Shown one piece after another: positions 42,757-51,305 of a DNA stretch of 64,000 nucleotides. The notes below the pieces were generated by a model. It saw nothing but the letters and a program-made list of their open reading frames with translations, ran no database searches and was not told the DNA's origin. The stretch spans positions 124,001 to 188,000 of the forward strand of contig NZ_AULR01000003.1 in assembly GCF_000422385.1 (NCBI RefSeq). Reading direction: 5' to 3'. Both the position numbers and the translations under genes were made by a program. Origin of the DNA: Microbacterium indicum DSM 19969 (GTDB taxonomy: Bacteria > Actinomycetota > Actinomycetes > Actinomycetales > Microbacteriaceae). Positions within the stretch are counted from its first letter, which is position 1; every line of letters starts with the position of its first letter.

Positions 42757-42763
42757 CGGTCTG

Positions 42764-44159
42764 GTGGACAACGACCTGAGGCGCATGAAGCCGAGTGTCG
42801 AGGGTGCCATCGGTGGCGAGGCGCGTAGCGGACGTGTGGGCCCGTCTGAGTATCCCGATTCAGCGGCACGTCTTGAGAGTGCCGATCGCGAGCGCCTCTG
42901 CCGTGCATATGAAAACCCTCTCCTCACGCGCCCGGTCTACTTAGACGCGCGAGCTGTTGCAGACTTGAGCAGTGACATCGCAGTTGTGGCCGATGTATTG
43001 CTGTCCCTGCCTGATCGACTCGCTGACGGAGATGAGACGCAATTTGCGCGGCAAATGGGCGTCACTGAGGATCGAATGGAATTAGCATCCATCGGGGCGA
43101 CCCGCTCCTCCCGGCACATCGGTCGCGCGGACGTTCTCCGGACCGAGCACGGGTTCCGCATGGTCGAGCTGAACCTAAGTTCAGCGCTCGGCGGATTCGA
43201 GACCGGCGCTCTGAACCAGGCGTTCCTCGCCGAAAATGACGTGTCCCATTATGTTGCTGATGGCAACCTTGGATACGTAGACCCGGTGCAGCATCTTGTT
43301 GCCTACCTCAAAGAGGCAACTTATGGCGTGCCGGGAACCGTCGGGCTGGTAGACACACCGACGGGATTCTCGAAGTCCGGCCCACATCTCGAGCTGCTCG
43401 CCGAAGCTCTCGCCCAATATGGAGTGGAAGCGGTACCGACCCACCTTGGGGAGCTCGAAGTCGGCTCAGCTGTCACTGTCCGAGGACGGCGCATCCATAC
43501 AGTGCACCGTTTCTTCACGCTCAGCGAGTTGGTCGTCGACGTGTCAACCGTCCGGTGGGCCGGCGAGGTGCTGCGGCGACTGGAGAACACCGCCGTCCCA
43601 ATCATCTCGCCGCTATCGTCGTCCATCTTTGGGAACAAGCGCAGCTTGGCAGCGCTCTGGGAACCAGCCACAAGGAGCGTGCTCAGCCTTGCGGAGAAAA
43701 TGGCGATCGAGCAGCTCGTTCCGTGGTCGGCATCGATCACTTCTGGATCAGAAACGGTTGCCGAACGCGCCGCCTTCATTGAACGCTGCGTCGAGGAGCG
43801 AACGCGACTTGTGCTAAAACCGGCGTTTGGTGCCAGTGGCCGGGGGGGTTGTAATCGGTTGGGAAACGGATCAAGACGCCTGGGTGGATGCGATCACTGG
43901 CCTCGGAGAAGCTGCTTACGTCGTCCAAGAGTCCGTGCGCCCAGTGGTCGAGCAGTTCCCGGTCGAGGGCGGGATCGCTCGTCGCGGGTGGCGGTTGAAC
44001 TACGGCTTCTTCGATCTAGCAGGGGTCTTCGCTGGGGCCTTAGTGCGCGGGCTTCCCGCTTCGGGAGGGGCGGTGATCGGCGAGCGTGCGGGGGCGTCTC
44101 GCGGTTGCGTATTCATCGCCGGTGATGACAGCCGTCTCCGGGGAGTCCAGAGGTCGTGA
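42764..44159 (+). pseudogene. Circularly permuted ATP-grasp ligase, frameshifted in a G7 run
   Basis: A reading frame of about 464 residues broken by one extra G. The N-terminal frame runs from 42764 to the G run at 43842-43848. The frame beginning at GVVIGWETDQDAW then continues to 44159. Removing one G restores VLKPAFGASGRGVVIGW, the phosphate-binding loop of ATP-grasp enzymes. Earlier blocks (MVELNLSSALGGFETG, SIFGNKRSLAALWEPATR, QLVPWS) fit the glutathionylspermidine-synthase-like, circularly permuted branch, and AAYVVQESVRPVVEQF follows the loop. Such enzymes make amide bonds from acyl phosphates. The break could be a sequencing error, phase variation or decay. A MKPSVEG start at 42785 is possible. 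Confidence 0.75.
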
Positions 44160-44210
44160 CGGATGTGGAGTGTGGGTCAGCACTTCGGACAGAGGAGCTC
44201 GAGGGAAATT

Positions 44211-46649
44211 ATGATCTTGACAGGGCCGCAGATCACGAAGGCGGTGGGCGTCGGAGATATTGTCATCGAGCCGTTCCACGAAGCAAACGTCAATCCGAAC
44301 AGCTATAACTTCACCCTCGGGTCGACGCTTCGCGTGTATGACGATGAGGTGCTTGATCCGAGGATGCCCAACGGCTTCCATGAGATTAACATCCCGACCG
44401 ATGGTTTGGTCCTCGAGCCTGGGCGGTTATACCTGGCGCACACTCGGGAGAAGCTTGGTGGTCAGATCTACGCCCCGACCTTCGCGGCAAGGTCATCGGT
44501 GGCTCGGCTGGGCCTGTTCATCAATCTTTCTGCGTCGCTAGGTGATGTCGGGTTTGTTGGGCAGTGGACCCTCCAGCTCTACGCCTCCCAGCGCGTGCGG
44601 GTTTACCCGGGGATGGCAATCGGCCAGATGATGTGGTGGCGAGTTGAAGGAGAAATCGAATTGTATGACGGAAAGTACCAGGGGGCTTCAGGTCCGCGGA
44701 GCAGTGACATTCACCTCGACATGGACCTGAAGGAGAGCCGCTGGGCGCTCCCGCGGTTCGGGCTAGCGATCGATGGGCAACAGTCTGGACCGAAGTTCGC
44801 AGCCCTCGCGAAATGGTCCGAGCATGTGCCCGTGCCGCCCGCATTCTCTGTTCCAGTCGAGTTCACTGACCGCAGTCTCGATGCGTCGATGCTCGCGAAA
44901 CTCGAGGAGGCGATGACGGATCTCCGTACGACGGTCGGCTCGTACTACTTCGAGGGGCTCGCCAAGGTCGAGCAGATCGCCGCGGACTTCCGGCTCAACG
45001 ACCGCTCGCGCGCCGTGCTGGCCGCAGCTATCGACGAGTTGCGGGATGAGCCTGACGCCCGATTTGCGGTCCGGTCATCCGCCGTCGACGAGGATACGTC
45101 GGCGGCAAGCAACGCGGGGGTGTTCTCCTCGGTGCTCGATCTCGGTGCCGATGAAGAGGTCTTCTCGGCCGTGGAGGCCGTGTGGCGGTCCTGGTACGCG
45201 GCGCCCGCCGTGGCGGCGCGCGTGCGTGCAGGAGACTTCTCGGCTCGTCCGCGCATCGGTGCCTTCGTCCAACGCATGATCGCGCCGGTACGTGCTGGCG
45301 TCGCTTTCTCCTCGGAACTGGGTCAGCGCGTCGAGATCTCGTACGTCGATGGTCTGGGGGATGCCCTCATGGCGGGCACCGCGACTGGGACGACCATCAC
45401 AGTCGAAGGATCGGAGGTGCCCGATGAGCTCGATGCCGTTACTGCGGTCGTCCGGAGGATCGCACATGCCGAGGGCCGCGACGTCGACGTCGAATGGGCC
45501 GAGGACGACCGGAAATGCTGGATCGTTCAGGTCCGTCCGGTAACGGCTTCGTTGACGTCTGCCGACAGGAGCGACAGCCCGACGTTCGACGCTTCCTCGC
45601 TGTACGGCAAGGAAACCCCTTCGGTGCCACTCGGCGACGTCGCATCTATCTACGCCGGCTACGTCGCCAAACGCGGTCCGGCGCACGCGATCGCCCGCAC
45701 CTACGGGCTCCGGACAGGCGCTGGCGTCGTCCTTCGCTTCAACCGGGCTGGCCTCGCCGAGGTCGTTGAGACTGGACGGATAACGTCTCTACTGCCCGCG
45801 GAGTCGGCTGAGTTTGTGGCTGACCTTGGGGATACCGTCCGCCAGATCATCGAACCGGTCAGCCAGCTCGAAACAGTCCTCGCGCAGACGCTCCACGGCC
45901 GGGCAGACGGCGGTTTCGGGTACGCCATCGTCCGGGAGTTCATCCGCGGCGATGCCGGCGTCATCACTCGTCTGCAGCCCGGCGGTGTGCATGTGGAGGT
46001 CTCCTCGGAGGGGCTGCTCGCGATGAATCGGGGTACGGCGCACGCGTCGCAGCTACGCATCAGCGACGATGGAACCGTCGTGGATTACGCAGACGTGCCT
46101 GCCACTTTCGTGGGGATCGTCGAGTCCGAAGCGCAGTCGCTCATCGCGTTCAGCCGGGCGATGGAGAAGAAGTATGGACCGACCACGTTGGAGTGGGTGA
46201 TTCGTGGTGGGCGACTGTTCTTCACCGACTACTCCCGCACCGACATCTCGCACAGCACCATCAGTGCGCGGCAGAACATGATCGCACCGGGGACAGCCCA
46301 GGGACCCGTTGTCGACCTCCGACCCCATGACGCTGTCTTGTCGCGCCTATCGGTCGGGCCAGCAGTCAGCATCGACCACAGCGCGGATCTCTCTGGGCAC
46401 GCTGGACTCGAGGCGGTCGCCGACCTGATCCGCAGTGTTCCTCGGAAGCCCATCGTCATCGCCCGCTCACCGTACGCTGTCCTTTCGGTGTTCCTCGACG
46501 ACGTCGCTGGGTTCCTCTTCGAAGGAGGCTCGAGCCTGTCCCACCTCGGGATCCTGCTCCGGGAGAGTGGCGTCCCCGCAGTCATAGGAGAGCACGAGGA
46601 AACCGTAGACGAATACCTCATCGCCGACGGAACGGTGGCGGCGCTGTGA
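44211..46649 (+). CDS. Fusion of a dCTP-deaminase-like domain with a PEP-synthase-like phosphotransferase
   Basis: An 812-residue two-part protein. Residues 1-180 align without gaps to dCTP deaminase: Ser95 and Arg99 (RSSVARLG) are kept but the catalytic Glu is Gln122 (TLQLYA). Residues from about 195 to 446 match the PEP synthase/PPDK ATP-grasp domain, with VRSSAVDEDTSAASNAGVFSSVL near 285-308 and the ending WIVQVRPVT. A middle region follows, then a mobile phosphohistidine domain near 700-812 (NMIAPGTAQGPVV and SLSHLGILLRESGVPAVIG, with His778 as the likely phospho-carrier). The C-terminal PEP-binding barrel is missing, as in rifampin phosphotransferase. GAGGG precedes the ATG, and the stop overlaps the next start (GTGA). 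A phosphotransferase acting on a bound nucleotide-like molecule is inferred. Confidence 0.85.
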   Translation: MILTGPQITKAVGVGDIVIEPFHEANVNPNSYNFTLGSTLRVYDDEVLDPRMPNGFHEINIPTDGLVLEPGRLYLAHTREKLGGQIYAPTFAARSSVARLGLFINLSASLGDVGFVGQWTLQLYASQRVRVYPGMAIGQMMWWRVEGEIELYDGKYQGASGPRSSDIHLDMDLKESRWALPRFGLAIDGQQSGPKFAALAKWSEHVPVPPAFSVPVEFTDRSLDASMLAKLEEAMTDLRTTVGSYYFEGLAKVEQIAADFRLNDRSRAVLAAAIDELRDEPDARFAVRSSAVDEDTSAASNAGVFSSVLDLGADEEVFSAVEAVWRSWYAAPAVAARVRAGDFSARPRIGAFVQRMIAPVRAGVAFSSELGQRVEISYVDGLGDALMAGTATGTTITVEGSEVPDELDAVTAVVRRIAHAEGRDVDVEWAEDDRKCWIVQVRPVTASLTSADRSDSPTFDASSLYGKETPSVPLGDVASIYAGYVAKRGPAHAIARTYGLRTGAGVVLRFNRAGLAEVVETGRITSLLPAESAEFVADLGDTVRQIIEPVSQLETVLAQTLHGRADGGFGYAIVREFIRGDAGVITRLQPGGVHVEVSSEGLLAMNRGTAHASQLRISDDGTVVDYADVPATFVGIVESEAQSLIAFSRAMEKKYGPTTLEWVIRGGRLFFTDYSRTDISHSTISARQNMIAPGTAQGPVVDLRPHDAVLSRLSVGPAVSIDHSADLSGHAGLEAVADLIRSVPRKPIVIARSPYAVLSVFLDDVAGFLFEGGSSLSHLGILLRESGVPAVIGEHEETVDEYLIADGTVAAL

Positions 46650-47854
46650 ACAACATCGACCACGCTCCGTCCCTGATTATCGCTGCCCCAGGTCTTGTGG
46701 ACGGGCTCCTGAGCACCGACGAGCAACTCCGGGCGAGCGCGCTCACGGTCGGCCTGCCCAGAGCTGCACTCCAGGGCCTCGAACTCGATGATCCGAACAC
46801 CCTGATATTGGACTGGCGAACTGCGGTTGACGAGGAAGTGCTCCTCCGCTCGAGCGAGGGCGACGTGCGACTGCCGTTCGGACGGCTCTTCGAGCGGATG
46901 CTGCCCGGTCCTGTTGTTCGTGAGGCGGCTGCTGCCGCCGGCTACCAGGGACCTCTGGTGCCGCAGAGCGTTGTGGTGCCTACGCACCATGGCCACGCGC
47001 ACGTGTGGACGCGTCTCCGGTACAGCGACGTCGACGCCGTCTTCATTCGGGTCACGACTGATCCGCTTCCGTTCAGCGGCAGTGCCGATGCGGCGTTCCT
47101 CGCTTCGGTGCGCAGTCTGAACGAAACTCACCACCTGTTCTTGAACAACCACCAGTGCTATTACACCCGCCGGTTCCCCGGCGAGGAACTCGAGCACAAG
47201 TACCTCCTTGACGGTGGTGACATCTGGACGGCCACCCTCGATGTATACAACGCTGTGCGCCGCGGCGATCTTGATGGGTTTGTCCCCGAGTACCACGACG
47301 AGTTCCAGACTTGGGACTACGAGAATCATTTGCACGAGATCGAAGGGCCTGGTGATGAGAAGGGCTATGTCTCGTTCATCCCGCTCGTAGGCGGCGGATA
47401 CACGGTGAAGAGGAAGTGGTTCGGCGTGGACGCTTTCCGCCGTGGGGAACGCATGCGCCGGGAGACCGAGACGATCGACGACTTCGTCGCATACGTTGCA
47501 GACCGGATGGGGGTCGTCGCGCGGCCGCTCCCACCGTTCCGCCGGGTCAGGTACGACGTCAACTTCGAATCGCTCGCGACGGGCCACGTCTACGGCATCT
47601 TTTTTGACCAGAGCACCATTGAAGCCGCCCCGCGGCACAGGATGATGCAGTGCGAGCTCGAGTACCTCAGGACCCGCTCCGTGCTCCAGCAGAATGATAG
47701 TGACGTCCTCCGCGAGATGGAGACGATCGCTGTCTGGCTTGAGGGTGTCCTTGCAAAAAGCGGCTTCAGGACGGAGCGCGGTACCTACTCGAAACTTTCA
47801 TTCCTCAAGCAGGCAGTACGGGACGACCCTGCGCTTGGAGCGGTCCGTGCCTGA
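46646..47854 (+). CDS. CYTH (triphosphate tunnel metalloenzyme) domain protein with N-terminal extension
   Basis: A 402-residue protein. From about residue 175 it shows CYTH features: ExExK metal-binding motif Glu181-Leu-Glu183-His-Lys185, basic tunnel strands with Lys255/Lys257 (TVKRKWF), RRETE at 271-275, RVRYD at 300-304 and an ExE pair, Glu337/Glu339 (QCELEYLRTR). CYTH enzymes bind and hydrolyse or cyclise triphosphates. The first 170 residues have no motif I recognise. Coupled on both sides: GTGA overlap with the fusion gene and an 8-base overlap with the HAD gene. The assignment is by motif pattern and should be checked structurally. Confidence 0.7.
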   Translation: MNNIDHAPSLIIAAPGLVDGLLSTDEQLRASALTVGLPRAALQGLELDDPNTLILDWRTAVDEEVLLRSSEGDVRLPFGRLFERMLPGPVVREAAAAAGYQGPLVPQSVVVPTHHGHAHVWTRLRYSDVDAVFIRVTTDPLPFSGSADAAFLASVRSLNETHHLFLNNHQCYYTRRFPGEELEHKYLLDGGDIWTATLDVYNAVRRGDLDGFVPEYHDEFQTWDYENHLHEIEGPGDEKGYVSFIPLVGGGYTVKRKWFGVDAFRRGERMRRETETIDDFVAYVADRMGVVARPLPPFRRVRYDVNFESLATGHVYGIFFDQSTIEAAPRHRMMQCELEYLRTRSVLQQNDSDVLREMETIAVWLEGVLAKSGFRTERGTYSKLSFLKQAVRDDPALGAVRA

Positions 47855-48629
47855 ACGGATCCTCGTCCTCTGTGATCTTGACGGGACGCTCTACGAGCGC
47901 GGTGTCCTCGTTCCCGGCGCCGCAGCTGCGGTCACCGCCCTCCGAGAGCGGGCGACCGTGCGTTTCCTGACGAACACTGACTCAACCGCAACTGCCGTGC
48001 TGGTGGATCGACTGCTGCAGCTCGGCCTGACCATCTCGGCTGACGAGGTCTTCACCCCGGTCGTAGCCGCCAGGTCTCGTCTACGTTCGTGCGATAGCGC
48101 GGTAGTGCTTGCGAACGAAGCAGTCCGTGCGGAACTCGCTGCAGACGTCGAGATCGTCACGTCCCGTCGCTCAGCCGACGCCGTCGTCGTCGGGGACACC
48201 CGGGACGTCCTCGACTACGCCGCGCTCGATGTGGCGTTCCACGCACTGCGCAACGGTGCGGTCCTCATCGCTCTGCAGCGCGGGAAGTACTTCCGGGCAG
48301 CGGACGGCGAGCACATCGACACCGGTGCAGTGGTGGCTGCGCTCGAGTACGCGGCGGAGGCGACTGCGGAGACCTTGGGTAAGCCCGCTATAGCGTTCGT
48401 GCAGCTTGCGATCGACTCGGCGGGTGGCCGCGACGCGTACGATCGGATCGTCGTTATCGGCGACGACCGCTCCACAGACGTCTTCATGGCGCAGCAGAGC
48501 GGGCTCGAATCGATCCAGGTGCTGACGGGCAAAGCTGCCGACCAAACGGGCCGTACCGACATGCCCGAAGCAGACCGCACCGCCGTGAGCATCGTCGAAG
48601 CGGCTCGGCTCGTTGGGGCAGGACAGTGA
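47847..48629 (+). CDS. HAD-superfamily phosphatase, NagD-like
   Basis: A 260-residue haloacid dehalogenase-type hydrolase. Motif I is DLDGT with nucleophile Asp10 and general acid Asp12 (LVLCDLDGTLYERG). Motif II is FLTNTDS, the motif III lysine is in LGKPA, and motif IV is VVIGDDRSTD. The large type II cap between motifs II and III (VVVGDTRDVLDYAALDVAFHAL) fits the NagD/HAD-IIA group, which dephosphorylates nucleotides and sugar phosphates. The GTG start at 47847 lies inside the end of the CYTH gene, and its stop overlaps the next start (GTGA). Confidence 0.85.
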   Translation: MPERILVLCDLDGTLYERGVLVPGAAAAVTALRERATVRFLTNTDSTATAVLVDRLLQLGLTISADEVFTPVVAARSRLRSCDSAVVLANEAVRAELAADVEIVTSRRSADAVVVGDTRDVLDYAALDVAFHALRNGAVLIALQRGKYFRAADGEHIDTGAVVAALEYAAEATAETLGKPAIAFVQLAIDSAGGRDAYDRIVVIGDDRSTDVFMAQQSGLESIQVLTGKAADQTGRTDMPEADRTAVSIVEAARLVGAGQ

Positions 48630-50254
48630 AGGTCCTTTGGCACATCTGGGACGGGGCGGCCGCGTGGATCGTTGACGAGTTGGTGGAACGCGGGCACCTG
48701 CCGAACGTTCGGGCACTCCGAGCCCGAGGAGAGTGGGGTGCTGCATCCGCGCCGTTTCCGAACTGTCAGACACCGGCGGGCCTCGCGACGCTCCTCACCG
48801 GCACCGACCCGAAGCGACACGGCGTGCACGGCTTCTGGGTTCCCGGCGCTGGGCCACAACGCAAGCGGATGCATCGCGGGTTCGACGACGGCATCCTCCA
48901 GACACGTCCAGCGTGGATCGGTCGTACGAGGAGGGCTGTGTCCGTGCATGCTCCGTGGACGCTCACCGCCGATGGTGTTCTCCCGCCGGGAGCGGTACTC
49001 GCTGCAGACGGCCTGAACGACCGAGTCGCGCGTGAAGGCGCGCTTGAGATCCCGGAGGTTTGTTCCGAGACGCCCTTCCCCGACGCAGCAAGCCCGGGCG
49101 CGGTGATCCGCCGCAACCGAGACGTCGTCGAACTCGTCGAGCGTTCTGAGACCATCCGGCTCGGCCAGTTTTGGACCCCCGTCTGGCGTGAGCAGGGACT
49201 TGGTCGTTGGTACCGAGCGATTCCAGATCCTGACACCGGCGCCGTCACTATCGTACGCTCCGGGGCATGGCGCACCCGCATCGTCGGTGCCTCGGACGCA
49301 GTTCGAGACGCGCGGCGGAGGGAGCGGACTGTCGGCCCGTTCCTTGGAGAGTCCATGGGCAGCTTCTACCGGAACGGAACGTTCGGACGACGCCTCGCGG
49401 ACGGTGGAGATGGTGCAGCCGAGGATGTCCTGTTGGAGGTGGCTGAGATCGTGGTCCGAACCATGACGGGCCCCTTCGTTGACTACCTCGACGCGGATCT
49501 CGGGCTCTGGTACCTCCCTGTGGTCGATGACATTAGCCACGAGGTCGTCGGTCTGCTCGACTCGGACGACCCTGCGACCGTGGAGGCCGCGTGGGCGGTC
49601 ATGGCCCGTGCCTATGAACTCGTCGACTCCTGCCTTGGAGAGACGATCGCGGCGCAGCGACCGGACGGTGTCGTCGTGTCGGCGGATCACGGCATGGCCC
49701 CGATTCGCAGTACCTTCCTGCCCAATGTCGCCCTTCGCTCTGCCGGGTTGGCGATCGCGGACGAGCATGGGGAGGCCGACACGGGGGCTTCCGACGCGTG
49801 GTACCACGAGGCCGGCACGGGGCTCGTGCTCGCCAATGCGCGGCATCTCGAGGGTGGGTACCTCGATACCGCCGCTGCCACACGGGCGCTCCGTACTGCA
49901 GTTGAAGCCATCTGCTCGGCGACGGATGAGGAAGGCAGGTCAGCCGTGATTATGGTGCTCGACGCCGACGGAAATATTGTGGAACCGGCAACTGTGTCTG
50001 GGGTCGAAGCCACGTTGGTGTTCCGCTCCGACGTACTGCCAGTTGCGGATCTCCCCGTCGACGACCGACCATGGCGGGAACCGCGCCGATCTGCAGCGCA
50101 CGTTACAAACGATGGTGACACGCGGCTCGCTGCCACCTATGTGATCGCATCACCTGGGCGCAGCGCACGTTGTCTCGACCGAGACAACGGAGAGATCGCC
50201 GGTCTCGTGAACGCGATGCTCGAGGGGAAAGTCACGGTATGCGGATCGCGCTGA
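48626..50254 (+). CDS. Alkaline-phosphatase-superfamily phosphodiesterase/pyrophosphatase
   Basis: A 542-residue enzyme of the type I phosphodiesterase/nucleotide pyrophosphatase fold. Metal ligand Asp9 (HIWDG), nucleophile Thr49 (NCQTPAGLATLLTGT), DDISHEV and the SADHGM motif (Asp-His near 353-354) are present, as expected for a two-metal phosphodiesterase. No signal peptide is seen, so it acts in the cytoplasm, unlike most secreted relatives. The start overlaps the HAD gene (GTGA), and the 3' end overlaps the kinase gene by 16 bases. Confidence 0.85.
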   Translation: MKVLWHIWDGAAAWIVDELVERGHLPNVRALRARGEWGAASAPFPNCQTPAGLATLLTGTDPKRHGVHGFWVPGAGPQRKRMHRGFDDGILQTRPAWIGRTRRAVSVHAPWTLTADGVLPPGAVLAADGLNDRVAREGALEIPEVCSETPFPDAASPGAVIRRNRDVVELVERSETIRLGQFWTPVWREQGLGRWYRAIPDPDTGAVTIVRSGAWRTRIVGASDAVRDARRRERTVGPFLGESMGSFYRNGTFGRRLADGGDGAAEDVLLEVAEIVVRTMTGPFVDYLDADLGLWYLPVVDDISHEVVGLLDSDDPATVEAAWAVMARAYELVDSCLGETIAAQRPDGVVVSADHGMAPIRSTFLPNVALRSAGLAIADEHGEADTGASDAWYHEAGTGLVLANARHLEGGYLDTAAATRALRTAVEAICSATDEEGRSAVIMVLDADGNIVEPATVSGVEATLVFRSDVLPVADLPVDDRPWREPRRSAAHVTNDGDTRLAATYVIASPGRSARCLDRDNGEIAGLVNAMLEGKVTVCGSR

Positions 50255-50775
50255 TCGGACATTCTGGCGCTGGGAAGTCAACCGCTGTCGCTCTCCTCGC
50301 TGACGCTTTCGCCTCCCGAGGGCTGCGCAGTGAGATTGTCAAGCTGGCAGCCCCGCTGTACGAGCTCCAGCAGCGGTTCCGTTCCGCTGCCGGTGTCGAG
50401 CTCCCGCCTCGCGTCCAGGATCAGGTGCTCATGGAGAACATCGCCGCCCAGCTGCGGCGCCTCAACGATCGCGCGCTCGCCGACGATTTCCTCCGGCGGG
50501 TTGACAACTCGACCGCCGATGTCGTCATCAATGATGACCTGCGCGACCCTGACGTTGACGCTGCGGCGTTGCGTGCCAATGGCTTCCGGGTCCTGCGTGT
50601 GCAGGCACCTGAAGCCGTCCGCCTCCGGCGTCTCGAGGCGCGCGGCAACGTCTCGACATCAGACGAATCCTCGCAAGGAATTCACCGCATCCCCGTCGAC
50701 GTGACCATCACCAATGGCGGGACAGTCGATGACCTTCGCTCTCAGATCAGAGACCTATTGGAGGTGCTCCTGTGA
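50239..50775 (+). CDS. P-loop nucleotide kinase (dNMP-kinase-like)
   Basis: A 178-residue cytoplasmic protein. The P-loop GHSGAGKST (residues 7-15) directly follows the first strand. A short aspartate pair (VVINDDLRDPD) takes the Walker B position, and an arginine-rich lid-like stretch follows (EAVRLRRLEARGNVSTSDESSQ). Size and layout suggest a (deoxy)nucleoside monophosphate kinase such as phage-type dNMP kinases; the acceptor is not certain. The ATG at 50239 begins inside the preceding gene, and its stop overlaps the next start (GTGA). Confidence 0.72.
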   Translation: MRIALIGHSGAGKSTAVALLADAFASRGLRSEIVKLAAPLYELQQRFRSAAGVELPPRVQDQVLMENIAAQLRRLNDRALADDFLRRVDNSTADVVINDDLRDPDVDAAALRANGFRVLRVQAPEAVRLRRLEARGNVSTSDESSQGIHRIPVDVTITNGGTVDDLRSQIRDLLEVLL

Positions 50776-51305
50776 TCCTTACCGGTGCACAGATCGCGTC
50801 TGAACGCCGTGAGGGAAGGCTCGTGATCGAACCGTTCGACCTTGCACACGTCGAACCGAACAGCTACGGGTTTACATTGGGCGACCGTGTCCTGACGTAT
50901 ACGGACCAGACGCTCGACCCGAACCGCGCCCCCGATGTCGTCGAGGAGTTCATCGGTGAAGATGGGTACCTGTTCCTGCCCGGCCGAATCTACCTCGCGT
51001 CGACGGCGGAACGGATGGGCAGCGACAACTATGCGGCTACGTTGCATGCGCGGCTTTCGACCGCGCTGCTCGGCGTCTGGATCCAGTACTCGGCTCCTCT
51101 GGGGCACTCTGGAGCAGTGATCCCATGGACGCTTGAGATCAAGGTGGCACAGCCGGTCCGTCTCTTCGCTGGTATGTTGATTGGGAAGCTCGCCTTCTGG
51201 TCGATGTTCGGTGCATCGCTCCCGTACCTGGGGAAGTACAGTGGCTCCACTGACGTCGTCGCATCGAAGATCTGGACCGAGCGGACTCCGGAGGTTGCGC
51301 GGTGA
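50772..51305 (+). CDS. Stand-alone dCTP-deaminase-like protein with altered active site
   Basis: A 177-residue relative of dCTP deaminase/dUTPase and of the N-terminal domain of the fusion at 44211; both begin MILTGxQI and share VIEPF and PNSY-FTLG. Compared without gaps to the window's own dcd, catalytic Glu122 (PWTLEIK) is retained. The Ser and Arg of KSSLGR become Leu95 and Leu99 (RLSTALLG). Standard deamination is therefore doubtful; nucleotide binding or a new reaction is plausible. Coupled by GTGA overlaps on both sides. Confidence 0.82.
   Translation: MILTGAQIASERREGRLVIEPFDLAHVEPNSYGFTLGDRVLTYTDQTLDPNRAPDVVEEFIGEDGYLFLPGRIYLASTAERMGSDNYAATLHARLSTALLGVWIQYSAPLGHSGAVIPWTLEIKVAQPVRLFAGMLIGKLAFWSMFGASLPYLGKYSGSTDVVASKIWTERTPEVAR

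Noticed and set aside
43842-43848. Programmed ribosomal frameshifting in the ATP-grasp gene
   Set aside because: The G run has no evident stimulatory hairpin or upstream pausing site, and an extra base in a homopolymer is more simply an indel or read error.
44211-51305. Reading the island simply as a dCTP-deaminase anti-phage defence system
   Set aside because: Both deaminase-like proteins lack part of the catalytic set, and three ATP-grasp ligases plus an exporter do not fit the known one-gene deaminase defences. Kept only as an alternative.
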